64,000 bases of DNA, taken from NCBI GenBank assembly GCA_013397455.1, contig VYZB01000330.1:674863-738862 (forward strand), written 5' to 3'. Shown piece by piece: positions 56,822 to 64,000 of this stretch. The position numbers and the translations under genes are program-made. Position 1 is the stretch's first letter. The number at the start of each line of letters is the position of its first letter. The notes under the pieces are model-generated. The model had not been told where the DNA came from. It did not search any database and saw nothing but the letters and a program-made list of their open reading frames with translations. This DNA is from Crotophaga sulcirostris (Eukaryota; Chordata; Aves; Cuculiformes; Crotophagidae).

Positions 56822-56835
56822 GGGGGGGGGGGGGG
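56822..56835 (+). repeat. G14 homopolymer
   Basis: Run of 14 G directly upstream of a short CR1 fragment, inside the CpG island. Confidence 0.8.
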
Positions 56836-56841
56836 AAAGCG

Positions 56842-56937
56842 CTCACGGAATGGTTTGGGTTAGAAGGGACCTTAAAGACCACCCAGTCCCCACCCCTCCT
56901 GCCGCGGGCAGGGACACCTCCCAGGCTGCTCATAGCC
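56842..56937 (-). repeat. CR1 LINE 3'-terminal fragment in CpG island
   Basis: About 95 nt, from GGAATGGTTTGGGTTAGAAG to GGCTGCTCATAGCCAGG. The terminal ATTCTATG repeats are missing. It lies in predicted intron 1, within 50 nt of the exon 1 donor. Confidence 0.9.
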
Positions 56938-57023
56938 AGGATTAAAGGGGGGAAAAAAAGCCCCCCGGATTTTCCCTTCGCTCACCTCCTCGGGGGGCTC
57001 CCAGCGCCGTCACGGAGCGGCTC

Positions 57024-57062
57024 TCAACGACGGCGACCCCGCTGGGGCGGTGCGATCTCCAT
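57024..57062 (-). other. Upstream ORF in predicted exon 1 (12 codons)
   Basis: A short complete frame encoding an Arg-rich peptide ending GRRR, inside the predicted non-coding exon 1 and just downstream of the G-tract. Depends on the transcription start lying upstream of 57062. Confidence 0.35.
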
Positions 57063-57066
57063 CTTT

Positions 57067-57089
57067 CCCACCCCCCCCCGGCCCCCCCC
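57067..57089 (-). other. Long G-tract in predicted exon 1
   Basis: On the LATS2 strand this is three consecutive G-runs (8, 9 and 3 or more G) split by CC and T. It could form a G-quadruplex in DNA, and in the mRNA leader if transcribed. Confidence 0.5.
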
Positions 57090-57162
57090 ACACTTTTTCT
57101 CTCCGCCGTCCCCGGGAGCCGAGCGCGGGGCGCGCAGCGTCGGGACATTCGCTACATTGTTG

Positions 57163-57170
57163 GCATTCCA
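57163..57170 (+). promoter_or_regulatory. TEAD-type site GCATTCCA
   Basis: A match to the TEAD M-CAT consensus RCATTCC(A/T). It lies at the predicted upstream edge of exon 1. LATS2 is an established YAP/TAZ-TEAD target in mammals, forming negative feedback in the Hippo pathway. A seven-base match is weak evidence alone, but its place in the promoter core supports it. Confidence 0.45.
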
Positions 57171-57176
57171 GGGGCC

Positions 57177-57186
57177 GTCACGTGAC
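57177..57186. promoter_or_regulatory. Palindromic E-box GTCACGTGAC
   Basis: A perfect 10-bp palindrome equal to the CLEAR consensus bound by TFEB/TFE3/MITF and also suitable for USF. It is 7 bp from the TEAD-type site. Such sites are common in CpG-island promoters, so the specific factor is open. Confidence 0.5.
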
Positions 57187-57229
57187 CCCGCGGAGCCCGC
57201 GTCACTCCATTCCCTTCCCGCCCCGCCCC

Positions 57230-57239
57230 GGGCATGCCG
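57230..57239. promoter_or_regulatory. p53 half-site-like GGGCATGCCG
   Basis: Nine of ten bases match RRRCWWGYYY. p53 has been reported to bind the mammalian LATS2 promoter. No second half-site is obvious next to it. Confidence 0.25.
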
Positions 57240-57280
57240 GGGGGGAGGGGCTTCCGTGGCGGCTGGGCGGGAAGGGACGT

Positions 57281-57372
57281 GGAGTCATGGAATGGGTTGG
57301 GTTGGAAGGGGGCCTTAAAGGTCACCCAGTTCCAGCACCCCTGCCATGGGCAGGGTCACCCCCCACCAGACC
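57281..57372 (-). repeat. CR1 LINE fragment, 3' half of an interrupted copy
   Basis: About 90 nt, from TCATGGAATGGGTTGGGTTG to CCCCACCAGACCAG. The order and breakpoint fit the CR1 piece at 57777-58285 as the other half of one element. Confidence 0.9.
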
Positions 57373-57776
57373 AGAAACAGCAGAACGTGCCCCATGGCAG
57401 CTGTGGTCTCTGCTGGGCAGACTCTGCTGTCCGTGCAGCCATGGAAAAGAGCACACAAACCGCTCACACTCAGCACAAACAGGGAGCCCACAAGAAAAGA
57501 CCAGGGCATGAAGCACCCCTGAGCGCTTCGCTCCAGCTGCTCCTCCACGGAAAGGAAAACTCTGGACAATAAAAGACCAGGTCACCAAGCACCCCCGAGT
57601 GCTTTGCTTCAAGGCAGCAGCACCGCGAGCCTGCGGCTGCTCCCCGCTCCTCCAGCGAAAGGAAAACTCTGGAAGCGAGCGGCGCTGCCGAGGCGCTCCC
57701 CACGCTGCCGCCGGTGCTCGCTGCCCGCGCTGGGCCAGGGATGGGCGTCAGAACACCCCGGTTGTGCATACTTGTT
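57373..57776. other. GC-rich insert interrupting a CR1, with internal tandem duplication
   Basis: About 400 nt that is not CR1, lying exactly between two neighbouring CR1 segments. It contains two degenerate tandem units, 57495-57566 and 57571-57673. Each begins AAAAGACCAGG and ends GGAAAACTCTGGA, and they share AAGCACCCC and GAG(C/T)GCTT in between; the second unit has about 30 extra nt. No target-site duplication or known element was recognised. Confidence 0.6.
57495..57673 (+). repeat. Degenerate tandem duplication (two units)
   Basis: Unit 1 is 72 nt (57495-57566) and unit 2 is 103 nt (57571-57673). They share their ends (AAAAGACCAGG and GAAAGGAAAACTCTGGA), and the CTGCTCC/CTCCTCCA core is recognisable in both. 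Confidence 0.75.
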
Positions 57777-58285
57777 CCTCAAGGCCCCATCCAGCCTGGC
57801 CTTGAACACTTCCTGGGAGGGGGCATCCACAACTTCCCTGGGCAACCTGTGCCAGTGTCTCACCACCTTCGTTGTGAAGAATTTCTTCCTAATGTCTAAT
57901 CTAAATCTTCTTCCTTCCAATTTAAAGCCATTTCCCCTCATCCTGTCGTGATGTCCCTCCCCAGCTTTCCTGTAGCCCCTTCAGGTACTGGAAGGCCACT
58001 CCAAGGTCTTCCCAGAGACTTTTCATCTCCAGGCTGAACAAGCCCAACTCTCTAAGCCTGTCCTCATAGCAGAGGTGCTCCAGCACTCTGATCACCTTCG
58101 TGGCCTCCTCTGGACTTGCTCAAACAGATCCATGTCTTTCTTGTGCTGAGGACTCCAGAACTGAATGCAGGCCTCCAGGTGAGCTCTCACGACAGCAGAG
58201 CAGAGGGGGAGAATCACCTCTCTCATCTGGCTGGTCACACTTCATCTGATGCATCCCAAGCTATGGTTGGCTTTCTGGGCTGCGA
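57777..58285 (-). repeat. CR1 LINE fragment, 5' half of an interrupted copy
   Basis: About 510 nt antisense, starting inside the element at CTCAAGGCCCCATCCAGCC, with no 3' tail of its own, and running to TGGCTTTCTGGGCTGCGAG. Completes the copy at 57281-57372. Confidence 0.93.
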
Positions 58286-58445
58286 GAGCATATCACCGCA
58301 TTTTGTGGTGGTAATAAAAGTTATCATTATGCCTTCCACGGTGAACTAAAACCACACACACACAAAGTGGCAGGACTATGCCTTTTTGGGCTTTGCTTTT
58401 GGTTTTTGGTTTGCCTTTTTTTTTGAGGGGGGTTACTTGTTTTTA

Positions 58446-58680
58446 GAATTAGAATCATTATGGTTGGAAAAGACCTCTAAGATCATCAAGTCCAACCATC
58501 AACACAACACCACCATGCCTACTAAACCACATCCACATCTACATATTTTTTGAACACCTTCAGGGATGATGACTCCATCACTTCCCTGGGCAGCCTCTTC
58601 CAATGCTTCGCCACTCTTTCAGTAAAGAAATTTTTCATAATATCCAATATAAACTTCCCCTGGCACAACTGGAGGTCATT
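58446..58680 (-). repeat. CR1 LINE 3'-end fragment
   Basis: About 235 nt from AGAATTAGAATCATTATGG to the block CCCCTGGCACAACTGGAGG. An older subfamily of the TTGGAAAAGACCTCTAAGAT type. Confidence 0.92.
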
Positions 58681-58697
58681 TTTATGTATCTTATCAT

Positions 58698-58838
58698 GTC
58701 AAGAGGGCTATGAGGTGCCAGACGAGGACAACCAGAGAATTCACATCTGGATCAAAAATGCAGACCCAAACTGCAAAGAATTTTTGGATGCAAAGCTTGT
58801 GTTTGACCTCTTTGAGGATGGAGCTGCCTGGATCTGAG
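58698..58838 (+). pseudogene. Unidentified coding-like fragment
   Basis: An open stretch directly after the CR1 fragment reads CAA GAG GGC TAT GAG GTG CCA GAC ... GCC TGG ATC TGA, with coding-like composition (YEVPDEDNQRIHIWIK, then NADPNCKEFLDAKLVFDL). An AG that could serve as an acceptor (TCATGTCAAG) precedes it. I do not recognise the family. It may be the last exon of an unknown gene, a processed-pseudogene remnant or chance; its start by ATG lies inside the CR1 and is not credible. Confidence 0.25.
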
Positions 58839-58839
58839 C

Positions 58840-61800
58840 CTGTTTTTCATGAAAACAGGAATATTCTGATTTTTAGATACCTCTGTGGTCTTTAATAGAC
58901 CTATCACTAAACTATCAATGAGAAATTACACACAGCCCAACATAGCAATGTTTGGATCTGGGAGGCTGGCTCTTAACCCTCAGCATGACAGATACGTGCA
59001 CTAGCCATAACCAGGGAGTTCTAATAGAGAGTAAGAACAATAAGAAAGTAAGCTTCCCTATATATATGTGTGCATATATCCAGATCAGTAACATGGAAGA
59101 AGCCTGAAGGCTTGAAATAAAACTTCTTGAAGTCCTGTTGTGAAGCTGGACGGTGCTCATTGTTGAGGTGCTCTGTTTGGCAGGGAAAGGTTTTCAGTGG
59201 TGTGCAGGGAAAACATCAGTCCTGCAAATGCTTAAGACACATGGTTATCTTTAATCATGCAGCCGGTCTGAGTGTCTTGAACAAGACTGAGAGCACGTAT
59301 AAAGAGAAGTCTATACATAACTGTCTTTTCAGGATGGGAGCTATATTTACAGCCTTTTCCAAGCCCTGGGGACTATTTTTGTAAGTAATATTACTCACGG
59401 ACTATCCTATCGAGGGATATTTCTGTGAGCTTGTTTATAATTTTTTTTAATGCCTTCCATGCAAACTGTCAATAGTGCTTGTAAAGTATGCTGTTTTGGG
59501 AGGAGAAGTGACTACCAATAGGGTGCTACATTTCATGAGAAAAACACAGCCTGGTGCACAGAAATTGTTTAGTGTCTCATCTGAGGGCAGCCAGTTACTG
59601 TATATAAATTAGTGTTGGAATTTCAATAGTGCCATTGACTGGAATATATTGTAACGGGGGGAGGAATCCTATGACTGGGGTGCTAAAGAAACCCATTAAG
59701 TTCAGAGCAGATTTGAATGTCGGCAGAATATTGCAGGGTAATGTGGTTCATTTTGCAATCTTCAATTACCTGCAAAACTGAAGGAAATTTTAAATGATAT
59801 GGCAGATGCAGCATGGCTTTGTTTTCTGAATTACTGCTGTGCTTAACCGATGGAGCATAGCAACATGATTGCCCAAACCAGAGATTGCTCAATGGTTCGA
59901 GACCTTTTCCCAACAAAGTTCAGGCTGGTTTAAAGGAACAGTATTGTGATAAAAATTGCTTACTCTGTGTTAGTATGCTCTTTCATAAGATTTGGTTGTC
60001 ACCCACATTCTTAAACCTAGGTAAACCAGATATTTTCATTTATTTTTCTCCTTTGGAACTGTTTGTTTTCCTTTTGAATTGCAATCCATCTGGGAATGAA
60101 ACTCAGCTATACTATTTCACCTCCAGGTTCCAACCACCTGTACTTTCTGAATTTCATGCACTTGCTTAGAGTTGCTGAGTTTGAATTCCCACCGGGAGAG
60201 TAGTGGGTACAGGAGACACAAGTAGAATCCACACCATAGAAAGTACCTGTATTTGGCTAGTCCACCACAGATGAGGAGATTTATACTTTTTCTGCTTGTA
60301 GCCTTTAGAAACTCAAAATGTTAGAAATCACGTTCCTCAACAATACTAAGGAGATGGAATTGGGTTGTAGCATGATACAACTCTGTTAAAATACGATTTG
60401 ATCTCTGGAGACTGCTGTGTATTAGTAAAGTCTTTCCTCCCAGCTATATTCTACACAGTAAGGTATCTCCAGAAGGAAAGACACTCCATAAAAAGAACAA
60501 TACAATTTGTCGGTATGAGCAACTCTGTTCACAGGCTAGACCATGAGATCATAATCTACTGTGAGTAAGGGTCAGTGTGTTTATTCATGGCTCTGTTTCA
60601 GTGAGTGACTCTGCGCTCACCTCCTGACTTGCCCAAGCAGCTGTCGGCCCCACTGTGTGGGTACGGTGGGAGGGAACACGGCTCCACCATTTCTCATTCT
60701 TTCGCCTTCCACCCACCTGAGACAGTGAGAGAAGCTGTGCAGCTCCATCTCCTCGTATCTAATGTTGGTTGCCTTGTCTCCTCCCTGTATTCTTGCTTGA
60801 TACCATTAGCTGGGCCACAGCGTGACTCTTTCTAAACTATTGTATTTGGAACCAATTACTAAATCGTGCTGCTAAAAATACTCCTAGCAACCATGTAATT
60901 GTGATGTGGGTGGATGAACTTTTTCTTTACACAGTACTGGTAGCCAATAAAACCTTGAGCCCATTCAGAAATCTTGAAAAAGAAAGGTAAAGCAAGAATG
61001 TAATCAGCAATGTTTAGTTCTCTGCTAGTCTTTTTTTCAACAAGAGGAACACACACACATACACAAAAGGATTATGAACATGTGAACAGTGTGTATGAGC
61101 AGGCAGACACAAAGAATTTGCTGACAGTGACGTCCTTCACTAGGACAACATGTCTAGAACAAACCATTGTGACACAAAATGAATGATGTTCAAGGAAAAA
61201 AGACAGGTAAACATCCCTGAAATGGTGTTGTTTTAATATATGGATTTTCTTTGCAGAATGATACTGGGAATAATTCCTCCCAAATCAGCAATGCAAACCC
61301 AATTACAAATAGGAGTTCTGAGTCCTCCCGCACAGTACAGACAACGCAAACTATTTGTGAATAGAATGCATACATTTAACAGTGATGTAGAATTACATTT
61401 GTGGCAGTCAAAGTTAGGCTCATTGCTTCAATAACTGCATGGACGAAAAAATAAATAAACTCTAACCAAATTCTAACTATGGTTTAGATATGCTTTTTCT
61501 TTGTCAGGACTTTGTCTATGAGATCTATCACAGCATTCTTTTTGAGTAGCAAAGGTATAGAAAATGTAAGAGCTAGCACTTCAGAAATACATTTTATTTC
61601 AGCACAAAGTGAGTGAAATAGGACAAATCCAACTGGAAAACCGCATCAGCTTTGCAGAGGCAACATAGTTCCAGGCTCATGTTAACTGGATAAGGCATTC
61701 TGGGTGCTCAGACTGCCTTTGTAACCCTCACACAGAAGGTTCAAAACTCTGAATTTCACAAGGACCCATGTTCTTATGTACTCTGCCCCCAGGCTCACCC

Positions 61801-62333
61801 TTCGTATCAATCATTGACTGCAGCTGGAGCCCAGGCAGTGCCCGAGAACTGCAGGAATGTCAGGACTTTTGTGTGGAATTTCACCAGCGCAAGCCAGTTG
61901 TAGTCTCTGTTTGTGAATGAATCAGCCAAATTTGTAAGTCCCTACATTCAGCTTGGTGGCATCACTTTGTTCAGATGTAATGTGGATGACTTTTGAACAT
62001 CACAGTCAACTGATTCCAAAATTTTAGGAAAAGTTTTTAGGCATCTGTGGACAGTGCCCTTCTGACACATGAAGTTCTGGCATCTGATGAGGGCATCCAG
62101 CAACCTTCAGTTTGGCCTGTAATTATCAAGGGCCTGGAACAGTAGCTGTGAGTATCTCCCAGCATAACAATACCCCACCACAGCTCTGCCCTTCCTGCCA
62201 CAGACACCCTGAATGATTCATGCTCCAGACAGAACAAGAAGGCAGGGAGGAACACATGCACATTCAAAGCCCTTGGCTTGGTGCAGAAAATGAGGGACTC
62301 TGGAACTAGTGAGGACAAGGGTAGCTTCCCAAA
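58840..62333. other. Upstream intergenic, no feature recognised
   Basis: AT-rich sequence upstream of LATS2 with no CR1 and no exon I can support. Vertebrate synteny would place SAP18 further in this direction, but nothing resembling it is in the window. Confidence 0.6.
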
Positions 62334-62935
62334 ATCATGGGATTATAGAATAGTTTGGATTGGAAGAGAACAGGAAATTCATCTAGGCCAACTGCCCCTG
62401 CAGTGAGCAGGGACATCTTCAACTAGATCAGGTTGCTTAGAGTGACATCCAACCTGACCTTGAATGTTTCCAAGCATGGGGCATCTACAACCTCTCTGGA
62501 AAACCTGTTCCAGTGTTTCACCACCCTCAGCGAGAAAAAAATCTTGCTTACATCTAGCCTAAATTTCTCTTTTAGTTTAAAGCCATTACCCCTTGTCCTA
62601 TTGCTGCAGACCCTGCTAAAAGGTTTCCCCCTATCTTTCCTAGAAGCTCCCTTTAAGTATTGAAAGACCACAATAAAGTCTCCTCAGAGTCTTCTCTGAA
62701 CTCCAACTCTCTCAGCCTCTCTTCATAGCAAAGGTGTTCCAGGCCTTTGATCATTTTTGTGGCCCTTCTCTGAACCCGCTTCAACAGGCCCATGTCTTTC
62801 CTGTGCTGAGGGCTCCAGAGCTGGATGCAGTATTCCAAGTGTGGCCTCATCAGAGCAGGGTAAAGGGGCAGAATCTCCTCCCTTGACCTGCTGCCAACGC
62901 TTCTTTTGAGGCAGCGCAGGATATGGCTGTGTGAA
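62334..62935 (-). repeat. CR1 LINE fragment with C-terminal ORF2 remnant
   Basis: About 600 nt antisense, from TCATGGGATTATAGAATAGT to GCGCAGGATATGGCTGTG. Its upper part translates on the minus strand to MRPHLEYCIQLWSPQH and then RVQRRATKMIKGLEHL, the CR1 ORF2 C-terminal region. No reverse-transcriptase core. Confidence 0.95.
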
Positions 62936-64000
62936 GAGGAAAAAAAATTGAGGGAGCTGTGAGGAACTCCTACTCTGAAGGAACAAATGAGGTGCTTTTC
63001 TTCTCCCGTGCACTGGAAAAGAAACTACAAAAGAATTCCCTAAGCCACGAGTATGGAGATGAGTGTTTGGCACTAGGAAACTCCTAGAGGAATACAGGAT
63101 GGGAAAGCATCATCAGAGCACACGGGGAGGAATGAGCCACATACGTAGCCTGCAAACTGCTCCCTGCCCCATGCACACACATGGACACATACCAGTGCAA
63201 GGACATTTTTCAACCATGAGACCATCCAAGACTTCAGAAAGGTGATTCTCTACTGAAACATTTCATGTTGATTTGGGAGAGGGAGTGGTAGCCAGGTCTG
63301 TTGAACTAAAGACAGGATAGATCAACTTTTTTCCATTCCCTGTCCTACTTTGGGACTGTCAGCAAACCATTTCACTTCTCTGCTTCAGTTTCCCTGCCCC
63401 TAAAGGAAAGAGGAATGATTCTCATGTCTTGGAAAGACTAGGAAATCTCTGGATTAATAGCTTCTTCTGTGAGCTAACATTATGTTAAATTGATGTCTCA
63501 AAACCCAGTGTCATAATTTAGTGTTAATTTAAAAGACAGCTGTGTTTGTTTCTCTGGCAATTTACTGTACCTATTTAGAAGGCCTGGCATTAAAGTCCTA
63601 GGTAGCTCTTCCCATGAGAAAATGATATATTTTTTAAAGTATCTATTGAATTTGCATTTTGACCAATCTATCAATTTAAAAACTGTTGGCTGCTACGGAA
63701 TTTCCAGTGTCATCTCTACAATAAAGGACATATTTTGAAATGAGTTTATCAAAGAAAAGGTCTTTCATATGTTTCAGCTGTTAACCTGAATCCAGTGTTT
63801 TGTTGTTTTCTGTTACCAGATTTAAGTGCAGGAGAAGAAATGTCCTATATCCTGTAATATATTTGGTTTATGGAAAATCTGAAATCTGGAAAGTAGAAAA
63901 AAAAAGTGTCTCATTTCACTGAGAGTATAGAAATAAGTTATTATGCCAACATAAAATGACGCATGCTTTGTCTATTATGTAGCTCCTACATAGGGGAAAT
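62936..64000. other. Upstream intergenic, no feature recognised
   Basis: AT-rich unique-looking sequence to the window end. No open frame of note, repeat or RNA gene was recognised. Confidence 0.6.

Larger units (their letters stand above)
52872..56985 (-). other. LATS2: LATS2 intron 1 (predicted)
   Basis: Predicted between the donor in the CpG island (GAG|gtgagcg at 56986/56985) and the acceptor TTTGTTTCAG before 52871. It contains a C14 run (54867-54880), a T16 run (56255-56270), a G14 run (56822-56835), a TEAD-type GGAATGT (56707-56713) and a 3'-end CR1 fragment (56842-56937). Both ends depend on splice-site inspection only. Confidence 0.5.
56986..57170 (-). other. LATS2: LATS2 non-coding exon 1 (predicted)
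   Basis: GC-rich minus-strand sequence ending at a strong donor (CCGAGGAG|gtgagcg). The transcription start is unknown; I place the upper limit near 57170 only because promoter-type motifs begin there. It contains a short complete uORF of 12 codons at 57062-57024 (ATG GAG ATC ... CGT TGA) and a long G-tract at 57089-57067. An alternative donor, AAG|gtgagc, occurs near 56198-56192. Confidence 0.45.
56380..57750. promoter_or_regulatory. LATS2: CpG island with LATS2 promoter
   Basis: The most GC- and CpG-rich part of the window, without a TATA box at the likely start. Motifs visible between 57160 and 57275 are CATTCCA (57164-57170), GTCACGTGAC (57177-57186), CCATTCCC (57207-57214), E2F-like TTCCCGCC joined to GC boxes (57215-57229), GGGCATGCCG (57230-57239) and a second E2F-like GGCGGGAA near 57266-57273. 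This fits a housekeeping-type promoter of a gene known to respond to YAP/TEAD and p53. Short CR1 fragments flank the core on both sides. Confidence 0.75.

Noticed and set aside
56617..57318. 233-codon plus-strand open frame across the CpG island
   Set aside because: It runs through G14 and two CR1 fragments and is open only because of GC content.
58840..64000. SAP18 or SKA3, expected neighbours upstream of LATS2
   Set aside because: No matching coding sequence was found within the window.

Overview
This window is vertebrate nuclear DNA, almost certainly from a bird. It holds many 5'-truncated CR1 LINE fragments of the avian kind, ending in the ATTCTATGATTCT-type 3' tail and lying in both orientations. 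It also holds one large, widely spaced protein-coding gene. Nothing prokaryotic, viral or CRISPR-like was seen. I cannot name the species from the sequence.

The only gene I can fully support is LATS2, the Hippo-pathway Ser/Thr kinase, on the minus strand. Seven coding exons could be joined with canonical GT/AG boundaries and consistent phases: 52635-52297, 20468-20336, 15905-14368, 11650-11068, 10261-10079, 8908-8802 and 8083-7589. Together they encode 1125 residues with no frameshift or internal stop. A CpG island at about 56.4-57.75 kb carries the promoter and a predicted non-coding first exon with its donor at 56986/56985. Intron 2, between the first two coding exons, is about 31.8 kb and takes up half the window. 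The predicted 3' UTR runs from 7588 down to an ATTAAA signal at 5479-5474.

Layout: 1-5455 is intergenic DNA downstream of LATS2 with four CR1 fragments. 5456-7588 is the 3' UTR. 7589-20468 holds coding exons 2-7 and their introns. 20469-52296 is intron 2 with six CR1 fragments. 52297-52871 is the start-codon exon with a leader full of upstream ORFs. 52872-56985 is intron 1. 56986 to about 57250 is exon 1 and the promoter core. 57281-64000 is upstream DNA with four CR1 fragments, one of them split by a GC-rich insert, and one unidentified coding-like fragment.

The most interesting signals are regulatory. The 3' UTR carries two 8-mer sites for miR-302/372 and one for miR-25/92/367, so both seed families of the miR-302/367 cluster are represented within 180 nt, next to a proximal AATAAA. 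It also has an 8-mer for miR-31. The promoter has TEAD-type CATTCCA sites, a perfect GTCACGTGAC palindrome and a p53-half-site-like GGGCATGCCG within 80 bp. The leader has several short uORFs, one overlapping the LATS2 start, and a long G-tract. I found no convincing new biological system. Other long open frames in the introns look like chance.
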